From Ferruginibacter sp. (GTDB taxonomy: Bacteria > Bacteroidota > Bacteroidia > Chitinophagales > Chitinophagaceae): a stretch of 25,178 bases of DNA. The notes beneath the pieces are model-generated. The model was not told where the DNA came from. It did not search any database and was given only the letters and a program-made list of their open reading frames with translations. How positions within the stretch are numbered: position 1 is the stretch's first letter; the number at the start of each line of letters is the position of its first letter. The position numbers and the translations under genes are program-made. Positions 8,061 through 16,951 of the stretch are shown piece by piece. The stretch lies in the NCBI GenBank assembly GCA_018057635.1, contig JAGPDJ010000003.1:1-25178 (forward strand), given 5' to 3'.

Positions 8061-8068
8061 CAAACTTA
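8061..8068 (-). promoter_or_regulatory. -7 element before xth
   Basis: On the minus strand it reads TAAGTTTG, an exact TAnnTTTG match 18 bases before the ATG at 8042. It supports that start over the one at 8084. A clear -33 box is lacking. Confidence 0.5.
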
Positions 8069-8090
8069 CGGAACAATGAAACATCTCTGC

Positions 8091-8170
8091 TAACCGCGGA
8101 GAACAAGAGAATAAGAGTTAACGCTGAGACTCTGCGAAAACCTCCTGCGCTCTCCCGTTCTCTGCGGTAA
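8091..8170. repeat. 80-bp inverted-repeat element (CCGCRGAGAAC type)
   Basis: The left end TAACCGCGGAGAAC (8091-8104) is matched by the right end, whose reverse complement is TTACCGCAGAGAAC (8157-8170), 12 of 14 bases the same. The interior is purine/pyrimidine-biased with repeats of GAGA and CTCTGCG. It is not coding. It resembles small dispersed intergenic elements and shares its pattern with the repeats flanking the GxxExxY gene. Confidence 0.6.
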
Positions 8171-8184
8171 ATTTTAAATACAAA

Positions 8185-10896
8185 TTATTCCAGTACCGGT
8201 CTCAGCCACCTGGTTGCATCTTCCAGGCTCATTATTTTTCTGCGTGCATAATCAGCCAGCTGGTCTTTTTCAATTTTACCTACGCCGAAATATTTGCTTT
8301 CCGGGTTTGCAAAATACCATCCACATACTGAAGAAGCCGGATACATAGCCAATGATTCGGTTAACGTTATCCCGGTTGCATCTTCGCCACCCAACAGCTC
8401 AAACAGTTTGTATTTTTCTGTATGATCCGGGCAGGCAGGGTAACCGGGAGCAGGCCTGATTCCCTGGTATTCTTCACTGATCAATTGTTCATTGGTTAGT
8501 TGTTCGTTGTTTACATAACCCCAGAATTCCATCCTTGTTCTTTTATGCAACACTTCTGCAAATGCTTCTGCCAACCGGTCGGCGAGGGCCTGCAGGATGA
8601 TCTTATTATAATCATCGTGGTTGTTCTCAAAGTTTTTGATATGTTTTTCAATTCCCCTGATGGTAACACTAAATGCGCCGATATGATCCTGGTAATTTAA
8701 TTCGGCCGGTGCAATAAAATCGGCCAGCGATAAATTGGGCTGCCCGGCGGTTTTTTTAATTTGCTGACGTAGGAATTCAAGCCTGATGAGAGAAGAATCA
8801 ACTTTAACATCAACACTATCTGGCGCAACCTTATTGGCAGGCCAGAAACCTACAACGCCTTTTGCCGACAACCATTTTTCCCGGATGATCTGATCCAGCA
8901 ATTGCTTTGCATCATGGTATAATTTGGTAGCTTCTATTCCTATTACTTTATCTGTAAGGATCTGTGGAAATTTTCCGTGCATTTCCCATGCTATGAAGAA
9001 AGGCTGCCAGTCTATATATCCGGCTATCTCTTCCAACGGGTAGTCATCAAATATTTTTGTTCCTGTAAATGACGGTGTTACAGGCTTAAAATTTATCCAG
9101 TTGAGTTGTGCAGCATTCTGCTGAGCCTGTTCAAAACGCAGGTATTGTTTGGCCGGTTTTTTATTGGCAAAATCTTCTTTCAGTTTTTCATATTCCGTTT
9201 TGATATTTTGCAGGAATGCAGGTTTTTGCTCCGGGCTTAATAAACTACCGGCAACGGTTACACTCCGGCTTGCATCCAATACATGAATAACCCCATCATC
9301 ATATTGTGGGGCGATCTTAACTGCTGTATGCATACGTGATGTGGTGGCACCTCCGATCATCAGCGGTATTTTTAATCCCCTGCGTTTCATTTCATGTGCT
9401 ACGTGCACCATTTCGTCAAGCGATGGTGTTATCAGGCCACTCAGCCCAATGATATCTGCTTTTACTTTAACTGCAGTTTCAAGTATTTTATCGGTGGCAA
9501 CCATTACACCCAGGTCAATGATATCATAGCCATTGCAACCCAAAACCACACCTACAATATTTTTACCAATATCATGAACATCACCTTTTACAGTAGCCAG
9601 TAATATTTTGGGGGCACCGGCAGATTCTTCATTTACTGTACCGGCTGCCAGGTGTGCATTTTTCCTGTCTTCCTTTTCCTGTTCAATGAAAGGGGTAAGT
9701 ACCGCAACTGCTTTTTTCATTACCCGGGCACTTTTTACCACTTGCGGTAAAAACATTTTTCCGGCGCCAAATAAATCACCAACTACGTTCATACCATTCA
9801 TCAGCGGGCCTTCAATTACATCAAGGGGCTTTGGATATTTTAACCGGGCTTCTTCGGTATCGGCATCAATATAATCTGTAATTCCGTTTACAAGAGAATG
9901 GGTTAATCTTTGCTCCACCGGTTCTTTTCTCCAGCTTTCATCTTTGATGGTTTCTTTTCCTTTTGCTTTTACTGTTTCAGCAAACTGGATCAGATTTTCT
10001 GTGGCTTCGTTGTTGTCATTATTCCTGTTCAGGAGAACATCTTCACATAATTGTTTGAGTGTTGGTTCTATTTCATCGTACACCACCAGTTGCCCGGCAT
10101 TTACAATACCCATATCCATACCGGCTTTGATTGCATGATACAGGAATACGCTGTGAATGGCTTCCCGTACATGGTCGTTTCCCCTGAATGAAAAAGAAAC
10201 GTTACTCACACCTCCGCTTACTTTGGTAAGCGGCATGCGTTTTTTTATTTCCCGGGTTGCTTCAATAAAATCTACTGCATAATTATTGTGTTCTTCAATG
10301 CCAGTGGCAATGGCAAAAATGTTTGGATCAAAAATAATATCCTGCGGGTTGTAGCCAACCTGTTCTGTTAATATTTTATAGGCACGATGACAGATCTCAA
10401 TTTTACGTGCCTTGGTATCTGCTTGTCCCACTTCATCAAATGCCATTACAATTACGGAAGCGCCGTAGCTTTTACAGGTGATTGCCTGTTCAATGAATTT
10501 TGCTTCTCCTTCTTTCATGGAAATGGAATTCACGATGCATTTTCCCTGTACACATTTCAGCCCTGCCTCAATGATCTCAAATTTACTGCTGTCGATCATG
10601 ATGGGAATTTTGGCAATATCCGGTTCTGCCTGCAGCAGGTTTAAAAATGTGGTCATTGCTATTACGCCATCCAGTAAGGCATCGTCCATGTTTACATCAA
10701 TTACCTGGGCGCCGTTTTCTACCTGTTGGCGGGCAACAGACAATGCGGCTTCGTATTGCCCTTCCCGGATGAGGCGGGCAAACATCTTGCTTCCGGTTAC
10801 GTTTGTTCGTTCGCCCACATTTACAAAATTTGTTTCGGGGCGGATGATGAGCGGCTCAAGGCCTGCTAATCTTAAATATGGGTTGATTGTATTCAT
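8185..10896 (-). CDS. metH: Methionine synthase, folate/cobalamin/activation part
   Basis: With ATG at 10896 the product is 903 residues. It has the pterin-binding domain (about 15-270, starting [14 protein letters not shown]), the cobalamin cap and B12 domains with GDVHDIG (His441 is the lower cobalt ligand), and the AdoMet-dependent reactivation domain with [15 protein letters not shown] at about 814-828. It transfers methyl from methyltetrahydrofolate to homocysteine together with the separate homocysteine-binding subunit encoded just upstream. A GTG five codons earlier lies inside a flanking repeat and is less likely as the start. No domain is missing, and the split into two genes is common in Bacteroidota. 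Confidence 0.96.
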   Translation of the reverse strand: MNTINPYLRLAGLEPLIIRPETNFVNVGERTNVTGSKMFARLIREGQYEAALSVARQQVENGAQVIDVNMDDALLDGVIAMTTFLNLLQAEPDIAKIPIMIDSSKFEIIEAGLKCVQGKCIVNSISMKEGEAKFIEQAITCKSYGASVIVMAFDEVGQADTKARKIEICHRAYKILTEQVGYNPQDIIFDPNIFAIATGIEEHNNYAVDFIEATREIKKRMPLTKVSGGVSNVSFSFRGNDHVREAIHSVFLYHAIKAGMDMGIVNAGQLVVYDEIEPTLKQLCEDVLLNRNNDNNEATENLIQFAETVKAKGKETIKDESWRKEPVEQRLTHSLVNGITDYIDADTEEARLKYPKPLDVIEGPLMNGMNVVGDLFGAGKMFLPQVVKSARVMKKAVAVLTPFIEQEKEDRKNAHLAAGTVNEESAGAPKILLATVKGDVHDIGKNIVGVVLGCNGYDIIDLGVMVATDKILETAVKVKADIIGLSGLITPSLDEMVHVAHEMKRRGLKIPLMIGGATTSRMHTAVKIAPQYDDGVIHVLDASRSVTVAGSLLSPEQKPAFLQNIKTEYEKLKEDFANKKPAKQYLRFEQAQQNAAQLNWINFKPVTPSFTGTKIFDDYPLEEIAGYIDWQPFFIAWEMHGKFPQILTDKVIGIEATKLYHDAKQLLDQIIREKWLSAKGVVGFWPANKVAPDSVDVKVDSSLIRLEFLRQQIKKTAGQPNLSLADFIAPAELNYQDHIGAFSVTIRGIEKHIKNFENNHDDYNKIILQALADRLAEAFAEVLHKRTRMEFWGYVNNEQLTNEQLISEEYQGIRPAPGYPACPDHTEKYKLFELLGGEDATGITLTESLAMYPASSVCGWYFANPESKYFGVGKIEKDQLADYARRKIMSLEDATRWLRPVLE

Positions 10897-10906
10897 AAAT
10901 TTTTTT

Positions 10907-10948
10907 ACCACAAAGGCACGATGGAATACACACAGATCACAAAGTGCC
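10907..10948. repeat. Left flank repeat of GxxExxY cassette (CACAAAG type)
   Basis: ACCACAAAGGCACGATGG is followed by a second ATCACAAAGTGCC copy. The GxxExxY stop codon (10937-10939) lies within the second copy. Confidence 0.6.
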
Positions 10949-11323
10949 GTTAATAATTCGTTTTACTCCATCTTTGAACAATACTGAATTGAAATTTATC
11001 AACAAGCCAAGCTTGCATCTGGATAATTTTAAATAAGTAAGTACTTGTGCAAGATGAATGTCATTTAATGCTTCAACCGATTTAATCTCAACAATTAATT
11101 TATTTTCAATAATGAGATCTGTTCTGTATCCGATATCCAGTTTTATTTCTTCATAAATTAAAGGCAATCCTTTTTGTTTTTCAACAAGAATGCCTGTTTT
11201 AACAAGTTCATAATATAAACACTCTTCATATGCGCTTTCTAATAAGCCGGGACCCAATGCTTTGTGAACTTTAAGTCCACACTCAAAAACAATTTTAGAC
11301 AATTCGTTTTCTGTCATGATCAT
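10937..11323 (-). CDS. GxxExxY protein
   Basis: The 128-residue protein has the naming motif GLLESAY inside [13 protein letters not shown] (about 24-36), then an all-purpose nuclease-like core: [20 protein letters not shown] has the D...ExK pattern of the PD-(D/E)XK fold. The end is [17 protein letters not shown], typical of the family. Function is not established; the motif suggests a nuclease or nuclease-like activity. It sits between the two methionine synthase genes with CACAAAG-type repeats touching its start and stop, unlike any neighbour. It has no obvious promoter and is probably read through from the methionine synthase operon. Confidence 0.93.
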   Translation of the reverse strand: MIMTENELSKIVFECGLKVHKALGPGLLESAYEECLYYELVKTGILVEKQKGLPLIYEEIKLDIGYRTDLIIENKLIVEIKSVEALNDIHLAQVLTYLKLSRCKLGLLINFNSVLFKDGVKRIINGTL

Positions 11324-11324
11324 C

Positions 11325-11360
11325 GTGTTCTTTGTGAAATCCCTTGTGTTCTTTGTGGTT
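11325..11360. repeat. Right flank repeat of GxxExxY cassette
   Basis: GTGTTCTTTGTG occurs twice, at 11325-11336 and 11346-11357, with a 21-bp period. Read on the minus strand the outer copy gives ACCACAAAGAACAC, inverted relative to the left flank. Confidence 0.65.
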
Positions 11361-12366
11361 AAGTTATTTCATTAACCGGTAATTCCCTCGGTTTAAACTT
11401 TGCCACTTCTTCTGCAATATGTTTTATATGGTCTGGTGTAGTGCCACAGCAGCCACCTACAATATTCACAAATCCTTCTTTTGCCCATTCTTCAATGATA
11501 TGTGCCGTTTCATGCGGTTGTTCATCATATTCACCAAATGCATTTGGTAAACCCGCATTGGGATATGCAGAGGTATAACAGCTTGCAATAGCTGATAGTT
11601 CTTCAATATGCGGCCGCATTTCACTGGCACCCAATGCACAGTTAAGGCCGATGCTCAAAGGGTTTGCGTGCATTACAGAAATATAGAAAGCTTCCAGGGT
11701 TTGCCCGCTTAATGTACGTCCGCTGGCATCAGTAATTGTTCCGCTGATCATTACCGGTAGTGCTGTACCTGTTTCCCTGTTGTATTTATTGATGGCATAA
11801 ATGGCAGCTTTGGCATTGAGGGTATCAAAGATGGTTTCTATCAGTAAAATATCAACACCGCCATCAACCAGCCCTTTGATCTGTTCCTGGTAAGCAGCAG
11901 CCACTTCATCAAAAGTAACTGCCCGGAAACCCGGGTTGTTTACATCCGGAGAAAGCGATAAGGTTTTATTCAACGGTCCGATAGCTCCTGCCACAAATCG
12001 TGGCTTATCCGGATTCTTTTTCGTGTATTCATCTGCAGCAACCCGTGCACATTTTGCTGAAGCTACATTTAATTCATAAGCCAGTGATTGCATATCATAA
12101 TCTGCCTGGGCAATACTGGTACTGCTGAAGGTATTTGTTTCAATGATGTCTGCACCGGCTTCCAGGTATAGTTTATGTATGCCTGTAATGATGGCCGGTT
12201 GTGTGATACTCAGCAGGTCGTTGTTGCCTTTTACATCGGTATGCCAATCCTTAAATCTTTCGCCGCGGTAATCTGCTTCTTCCAGTTTATGACGCTGTAT
12301 CATGGTTCCCATGGCGCCGTCAATAATGAGGATACGTTCTTTTAATAGTGCTTTGATATTTATCAT
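11359..12366 (-). CDS. metH: Methionine synthase, homocysteine S-methyltransferase part
   Basis: The 335-residue product is the homocysteine-binding barrel that forms the first domain of MetH in other bacteria. It begins with [12 protein letters not shown] and has the [11 protein letters not shown] signature. Its zinc ligands are the Cys of GLNCALG and the Cys pair in [12 protein letters not shown] near the end. It activates homocysteine for methyl transfer from the cobalamin protein encoded after the GxxExxY gene. The protein ends soon after the normal domain boundary, so it is a separate subunit rather than a broken gene. A long structured leader and a strong promoter precede it. Confidence 0.95.
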   Translation of the reverse strand: MINIKALLKERILIIDGAMGTMIQRHKLEEADYRGERFKDWHTDVKGNNDLLSITQPAIITGIHKLYLEAGADIIETNTFSSTSIAQADYDMQSLAYELNVASAKCARVAADEYTKKNPDKPRFVAGAIGPLNKTLSLSPDVNNPGFRAVTFDEVAAAYQEQIKGLVDGGVDILLIETIFDTLNAKAAIYAINKYNRETGTALPVMISGTITDASGRTLSGQTLEAFYISVMHANPLSIGLNCALGASEMRPHIEELSAIASCYTSAYPNAGLPNAFGEYDEQPHETAHIIEEWAKEGFVNIVGGCCGTTPDHIKHIAEEVAKFKPRELPVNEIT

Positions 12367-12590
12367 AACTACTCATTTATTATTAAATGTACAAGTGTGC
12401 GATCCCGAAATAATCGGGACAGGCTGCCAATGAAGCTGAATAGCGGTAAAGCGTTTGCTCAATAAAAAATAATACTAAAACGATTTTCAAATCCCGGGAG
12501 CGTAGTGGAGATGTATTTCGTTTATTAGTTCAATTTCTTATTAAAACCGCCGGGGTTGAACAATAAACAAATCCGCCCCGCCAACGTGCG
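12367..12590 (-). promoter_or_regulatory. Structured ~220-nt 5' leader of the methionine synthase operon
   Basis: The promoter at 12591-12621 implies a leader of about 220 nt before the metH ATG. It contains a 13-bp hairpin with one bulged base (arms 12556-12568 and 12520-12533, 22-nt loop). It also has GGGG (12576-12579) that could pair with CCCC in that loop (12552-12555), and a short TCCCGA/TCGGGA hairpin at 12403-12419. I do not see the conserved boxes of SAM-I (S-box) or cobalamin riboswitches. There is no reading frame here that I would call a gene. It may be an unknown regulatory RNA or partly made of dispersed repeats. Confidence 0.4.
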
Positions 12591-12621
12591 CAAAGCTAAA
12601 ACAACAAAGCCGTAACACAAA
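12591..12621 (-). promoter_or_regulatory. Bacteroidota-type promoter of the methionine synthase operon
   Basis: On the minus strand TTTG (12621-12618), 19 nt, and TAGCTTTG (12598-12591) match the consensus exactly. The -33 box is the loop of the hairpin at 12607-12633. Confidence 0.7.
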
Positions 12622-12633
12622 ATGTTACGGCTT
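12607..12633 (-). terminator. Hairpin after the lipoprotein gene, possible terminator
   Basis: A stem AAGCCGTAAC / GTTACGGCTT is followed on the minus strand by TGTTGTTTT, an imperfect T tract. It is about 105 bases after the stop of the lipoprotein gene ending at 12738, and it overlaps the -33 box of the metH promoter. Confidence 0.5.
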
Positions 12634-12737
12634 AAAAACGCATGAGAAATTTGTATTTCACCAGGTATATTGACTAAACAGCAGTTTCGTCATGTTAATC
12701 TTACCGGATTTGGAATTTAAAGCGGTTTTTCTGATCA

Positions 12738-13139
12738 TTATAATTTTACAAACTCCAGTTTTTCATTCCTGGCAGGGTTGTCATCTTTTAGTTTAATGGA
12801 TGTGGTTGTTTTTTCAACAATCAGCCAGTCGTCATTCTGGTCGCTAAAAACCGGGGTTACACCAAAATCTATGTTGAATTTACTGCTCACCTGGCTCCAG
12901 GTTCCGGTTACGGTATTACTTCCATTTGTTGCAGCAATAGTTCCGTTGCTGTTAAAAGTAAATGTATACCCTGTGAATTTATAGGTTTCATCACTATTGT
13001 CGAAATAAAGGCTTACCCGCCAGTTGCCATCTGTTGATGTAGCTGTTTGAGACGGGGTGGCATCATCTTTTGAACATGACTGAAAGGTGCCTAATGCAAA
13101 TACGATTGCAAGTGCGGAAATGATTTTGGTGATTTTCAT
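12738..13139 (-). CDS. Small lipoprotein with lipocalin-like fold, putative LytTR target
   Basis: The 133-residue product has a type II signal peptide (MKITKIISALAIVFALG...) with the lipidated Cys at position 22 in FQSC. SKDDA after it is close to the acidic export signal of surface lipoproteins. The mature part (GNWRVSLYFD, YTFTFNSNGTIAA, TGTWSQ, KLEFVKL) has the pattern of small lipocalin-like beta-barrels common in this phylum. The ligand is unknown. The gene is just downstream of the LytTR regulator gene. It is preceded by a direct repeat matching that in front of the eight-gene operon, so it is probably controlled by the same regulator. Confidence 0.85.
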   Translation of the reverse strand: MKITKIISALAIVFALGTFQSCSKDDATPSQTATSTDGNWRVSLYFDNSDETYKFTGYTFTFNSNGTIAATNGSNTVTGTWSQVSSKFNIDFGVTPVFSDQNDDWLIVEKTTTSIKLKDDNPARNEKLEFVKL

Positions 13140-13164
13140 TGTAGTATGATTTAGTTTAACGGGA

Positions 13165-13235
13165 TAAAAATAATACGGATATCAGCTCATAAAAACTAAA
13201 CTATACTGACCGGGAATAATTCATACCTGAACAGG
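13165..13235 (-). promoter_or_regulatory. LytTR-type operator and promoter of the lipoprotein gene
   Basis: On the minus strand CCTGTTCAG (13235-13227), 12 nt, and CCCGGTCAG (13214-13206) form an imperfect direct repeat with a 21-bp period. Ten bases on is TTTT (13195-13192) in the -33 place, then 19 nt and TATTTTTA (13172-13165) as the -7 box. The ATG is 26 bases past the -7 box. The same spacings recur at 20680-20750. Confidence 0.65.
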
Positions 13236-13254
13236 CATGTAATGAAGATAAACC

Positions 13255-14025
13255 TTAGTTGCCATCGCCCAGCCAAGTCTTAAATTCTGAAGATCTTTCT
13301 GTGCTTACAATGGTTTCGTGTTTACAGGATGGTTTTAGCTTAACCAATACACGGCTTTTTGTATATGCAAACATTTCATCAATAGCGTTTATAGAAATAA
13401 TGAATTGCCTGTTTATGCGGAAAAATAATTTAGGGTCGAGCATGGATTCTAATGAATCGAGGTTGAAATCGATGATATACCTGCGGCCATCGAAGCTGGT
13501 GAGGAAATTCACTTTGTCTTCTGTATAAAAATATGCGATGTCTTCTGTATTGATGGTTTTAATATGTTCCCCATACTTAACTACAAATCTTTTTTTATAT
13601 ACCTGTGATTTTGATTCATAGGCCTGCAGCAGTTTGTTGATATCAAGGTTTGAAGTTGCCGGCTCCATATTCATTTTTTTGAATTTTGATATGGCAGATT
13701 CCAGTTCATTTTTTTTAACAGGCTTTAGCAGGTAGTCGATACTGTTTACTTTAAAAGCATCAATGGCATATTGATCAAATGCTGTTATAAAAATTACCGG
13801 GCAATCGGTTTCTACCTGCCTGAATATTTCAAAACTGATACCATCGGAAAGCTGTATATCAGAAAGCACCAGGTCTGGGCAATTATTTTCCCTGAACCAT
13901 TTTACTGCAGATGCCACACTTACGATTGTATCAAGTACCTGCGTGCCTGGTTCAATTTCGTTTAGCATTTTTTCCAGCCGCTTTGCAGCCGGCGCTTCAT
14001 CTTCAATTATTAATACTTTAAGCAT
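13255..14025 (-). CDS. LytTR-family response regulator
   Basis: The 256-residue product has a receiver domain (about 1-120) with E8, D9, E10, phospho-acceptor D56 in LVLSDIQL, and the conserved K in YLLKPVKK. A LytTR DNA-binding domain follows at about 150-253, with FVVKYGEHIKTINTEDIAYFYTE and LFFRINRQFIISI. Its start overlaps the end of the sensor kinase gene by eight bases, so they are a cognate pair. LytTR proteins bind paired 9-bp direct repeats; two such pairs are seen near this gene, before the operon's first gene and just downstream of this gene. I infer it activates both. Confidence 0.95.
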   Translation of the reverse strand: MLKVLIIEDEAPAAKRLEKMLNEIEPGTQVLDTIVSVASAVKWFRENNCPDLVLSDIQLSDGISFEIFRQVETDCPVIFITAFDQYAIDAFKVNSIDYLLKPVKKNELESAISKFKKMNMEPATSNLDINKLLQAYESKSQVYKKRFVVKYGEHIKTINTEDIAYFYTEDKVNFLTSFDGRRYIIDFNLDSLESMLDPKLFFRINRQFIISINAIDEMFAYTKSRVLVKLKPSCKHETIVSTERSSEFKTWLGDGN

Positions 14026-16951
14026 CGATATTTTTTATTAAAGGAAGTGATACAATAAAATTGATGTTATCATTATTTATCTGCACTTTTTTGTCGGTGA
14101 GGATATTATACCTGTTTATGATATTCTGCAGGCCCATTCCCGAACTGCTGTCTTTATGCTGTTTCGGATTAATATTGTTGTGAACAATCAACTTGTCTCC
14201 TGAAATATAAATCGCAATTTTTAAAATAGATTCTCTTGAAACAGCATTGTGTTTGATGGCATTTTCAACCAGCAACTGAAGGGTTAACGGAGGAATATAG
14301 TTAGTGGTGGCAGCTTCTTCGTTAATGTTTACCTGCATTACCAGTGTGTCTCCGTATCTTTTTTGCTGAAGGAAGAAATAGGTTTGCAGCAGGTTCAGTT
14401 CTTCTTTCAAAGCAATAATATCCTTATCCCTGTAAGTAACAATATTCCTGAAGAAGTCTGATAATTGCTCCACATATTCCACAGCCATTTTGGGGTCATC
14501 TTCAATTGTTGAGATCAGGGTGTTAAAGCTATTGAAAAGAAAATGCGGATTTACCTGGTTACGCAATACTTCAAACCGGAACTGTATCTTTTCCTGCCTG
14601 AGCCTTTCCATTCTTTTTAAAGACTGTTCCCTGTTTTTTATATACCAGTAAAGTAGTAAAGCACTAAACAATAAACAACAACCAATGAACCAATAAGTTT
14701 TATAAAATGCTTTTTTAATTGTGAACTGATAAGTGGCTTCACTTGCGTTTCTGAAATTTTTATTCAATGCTGACTGAATACGGAATGTATAATTTCCCGG
14801 AGCAAGCCTTGGGAATATTTTGGTTTTATCGTTTGTAAAAACCCAACGGCTGTCAAACCCTTCCAGTTTGTATTGATAATAAACCTGTTCGGGATTGGTA
14901 TAGTAAAGCCCTGTGTAAGTAAAAGTGAAATTGTTTTCATCGTGACTGAAAATATTATCCTCATCACCTGCAATATCTTTAAGAAATAACTGTACAGATT
15001 CAATAATTGTAACTGGAGATTGTAATGATTTTTTTGGGTGTTGGTAAATTAAAATACCATTGGAAGTGCTCACCATTACATTTCCTGATAAATCCTGTGT
15101 AATGGCTCCAAGGTCTTCTGAGTTCACAGTACCAATTCCCTGGCTATTATTCAGGTAAGATATATTCCCGGTTTCAGGATTCAGGATGTCGAGCCCCTTT
15201 TTATGGATGATGATTATATTACCCGCCGAATCAGTTTTTAAAGCAGAAACAGTAAGGTCGCTTAGCCCTTCTTTTTCCTGGTAATTGAAGAATTGCTTTC
15301 CATCAAATTTGTAAATTCCGGCGCTGGCTGTACTGAACCAGATATTTCCTTTCGCGTCTTCTGTAATAGAATAAATATGATCGTCTTTTATCTGTTTTTT
15401 ATCGTTGAAATAAGTAAAAACATTTTGTTGCATCATGGTAAGTCCTCTGCCATCTGTTGCAAACCAGGTTCTGTTTTTACTGTCTTTAAAAATCGTATAA
15501 ATATAATTGGTTCCTGTTGTATTGTTGTCATAGTTGGTAAAGCGATAAGGTTCATGAATCGTTTTATTCTTGTCTGAAAGCTCTATGATCATGGCTCCCT
15601 GAAGGCTGCTGGCAAAAACAGTATTATTGCGGCCGTTTATAGATAGTATGCTGGCATTTTCAAATACATTGTTTTCATTGAATACCCTGTATTGTTCATT
15701 TTCCGGATCCAGGATATAGATTCCTTTCCCCATGGTACCGATCCATATTTTTCCATATTTATCGAGAAAAAGGGAAGTGATATCAATTTTTTTATCAAGG
15801 CCCTGCAGTGTTATTTTATGAGGAATGTACATTCCGTTTTTCAATTGGTATTTTACAATTTTATTGTTCTCGTCATTCACCCAGATGTTGCCCTGGTTGT
15901 CGCATAAAATTGCATGGATGTGTTCAAAAACAGGAGGATCAGGTAACGGGATCAGTTTAATGGTTTCTCCCGGAGTTCTTACCAGGCCATGGGTTGGAGA
16001 TGATAGCCAGATATTGCCCTGGTTGTCTTTCAGGAGATTTTTAATATTTAAAATATTGCCAACCTCTTTTACCGGAGCTAGCAGGCCGTGTTTAATGTCG
16101 TATTTCAACAAGCCGTTTTGCTGGGTGGCAATCCATAGAATTTCTTTTTCTGCCAGCAGGGCATTCACCTGCCCAAAGCTCCAGTTAAATGCAGCAGCAG
16201 GAACGGATATTTTTTTTGTTTCATGGTCATATAAACAAAACCCTTTATCCTGCATACCAACCCAAAGCTGGTTGTTTTCACCGCGTTCCAGGGCTGTTAC
16301 AATATAATCGGGCAGTCCTTGTTCAGGACCTGTAAGTGCGATGTTTTTTTTATTTCCGCTAATATTGATGCAGTTAAGGCCCTGGTCAGTTGCAGCAAGT
16401 ACATCACCGTTAGGCGTAAGTGAAATAGTTGTAATATTCAGGTCATTCAGCCCGTTTGTTTCATTAAGCAGGAAAATCCGTTTGCCTTTAATATAATAAA
16501 TTCCTTCTCCTGCGGTGGAGAACCAGATGTTATTTTCTTTATCCTGCAGGAATGATGTGATTTTTTTTACAGGAGTCCCTTCTTCTGGGTTGTAATAAAC
16601 CAGTTTTCCGTTAATGATATGTGCAATGCGTCCGTTGTTAAACCCAATCCAGTATTTATTGCTCTTATCCTGGAAAACAGCTGTAACAGTATCAGCATAA
16701 TCTTTGTTTTCAAAGTATATTTTTGAAAACCGGGTGCCATCAAATTTATAAAGGCCATTGGTTGTACCTGTGTAAATATAGCCTTCGTTGGATTTAAAAA
16801 GGGTATTGATCTTTATTGCCCGGTTGTCTTCATTCAAGGGAAATACTTTGTAACCCGGCCATTGCGCAATTGCATTTAACCCGTTTAAAAAAACAGAAGT
16901 AACGGTTACTATTAGCAGCTTATATACGAATGCAGTGCTCAGCTTTGTCAT
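14018..16951 (-). CDS. Reg_prop/Y_Y_Y sensor histidine kinase (LytS-type output)
   Basis: The 977-residue product has a signal peptide (cleavage about A29/Q30) and then about 620 residues of two-component propeller repeats. Their signature recurs as NIWFSTAGEGIYY, KIWIGTMGKGIYI and NIWFSTASAGIYKF. A Y_Y_Y domain (about 675-745, ending FTIKKAF) is followed by one membrane helix (about 753-771). The cytoplasmic part has NQVNPHFLFNSFNTL with phospho-acceptor H803, LLVENAIKHN, and GMGLQNIINRY. The extracytoplasmic propeller should sense a ligand in the periplasm, unknown here. It lacks the AraC-type DNA-binding domain of hybrid Bacteroides sensors and works through the LytTR regulator that overlaps it. 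Its ATG overlaps the YceI gene stop. Confidence 0.95.
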   Translation of the reverse strand: MTKLSTAFVYKLLIVTVTSVFLNGLNAIAQWPGYKVFPLNEDNRAIKINTLFKSNEGYIYTGTTNGLYKFDGTRFSKIYFENKDYADTVTAVFQDKSNKYWIGFNNGRIAHIINGKLVYYNPEEGTPVKKITSFLQDKENNIWFSTAGEGIYYIKGKRIFLLNETNGLNDLNITTISLTPNGDVLAATDQGLNCINISGNKKNIALTGPEQGLPDYIVTALERGENNQLWVGMQDKGFCLYDHETKKISVPAAAFNWSFGQVNALLAEKEILWIATQQNGLLKYDIKHGLLAPVKEVGNILNIKNLLKDNQGNIWLSSPTHGLVRTPGETIKLIPLPDPPVFEHIHAILCDNQGNIWVNDENNKIVKYQLKNGMYIPHKITLQGLDKKIDITSLFLDKYGKIWIGTMGKGIYILDPENEQYRVFNENNVFENASILSINGRNNTVFASSLQGAMIIELSDKNKTIHEPYRFTNYDNNTTGTNYIYTIFKDSKNRTWFATDGRGLTMMQQNVFTYFNDKKQIKDDHIYSITEDAKGNIWFSTASAGIYKFDGKQFFNYQEKEGLSDLTVSALKTDSAGNIIIIHKKGLDILNPETGNISYLNNSQGIGTVNSEDLGAITQDLSGNVMVSTSNGILIYQHPKKSLQSPVTIIESVQLFLKDIAGDEDNIFSHDENNFTFTYTGLYYTNPEQVYYQYKLEGFDSRWVFTNDKTKIFPRLAPGNYTFRIQSALNKNFRNASEATYQFTIKKAFYKTYWFIGCCLLFSALLLYWYIKNREQSLKRMERLRQEKIQFRFEVLRNQVNPHFLFNSFNTLISTIEDDPKMAVEYVEQLSDFFRNIVTYRDKDIIALKEELNLLQTYFFLQQKRYGDTLVMQVNINEEAATTNYIPPLTLQLLVENAIKHNAVSRESILKIAIYISGDKLIVHNNINPKQHKDSSSGMGLQNIINRYNILTDKKVQINNDNINFIVSLPLIKNIDA

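Larger units (their letters stand above)
10907..11359 (-). mobile_element. Putative GxxExxY gene cassette bounded by inverted repeats
   Basis: This 453-bp segment lies exactly between the two methionine synthase genes. It starts with ACCACAAAG (10907-10915) and ends with the same nine bases inverted (11351-11359), the outer base being the first base of the upstream gene's TAA codon. Each end has a second inner CACAAAG copy. The only gene inside is GxxExxY. No transposase is present, so mobility is inferred from the bracketing only. Confidence 0.45.

Noticed and set aside
8043..8084. 14-residue N-terminal extension of exonuclease III
   Set aside because: The family starts at MRIISYNVNG, and an exact -7 box lies inside the extension.
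10897..10911. GTG start giving a 908-residue methionine synthase part
   Set aside because: The GTG is part of the CACAAAG flank repeat, and an ATG five codons later gives the expected start.
10478..10987. 169-residue plus-strand frame
   Set aside because: It is antisense to the methionine synthase start and the repeat, with no domain.
8185..12366. Methionine synthase broken by an insertion (pseudogene)
   Set aside because: Each part is a complete set of domains with its own start and stop, and two-gene methionine synthase is common in Bacteroidota. Only the GxxExxY cassette between them is unusual.
12367..12590. SAM-I (S-box) or cobalamin riboswitch before metH
   Set aside because: I looked for the S-box core (GATGAAGCC-like) and the B12 box (GCCACTG) on the minus strand and found neither.
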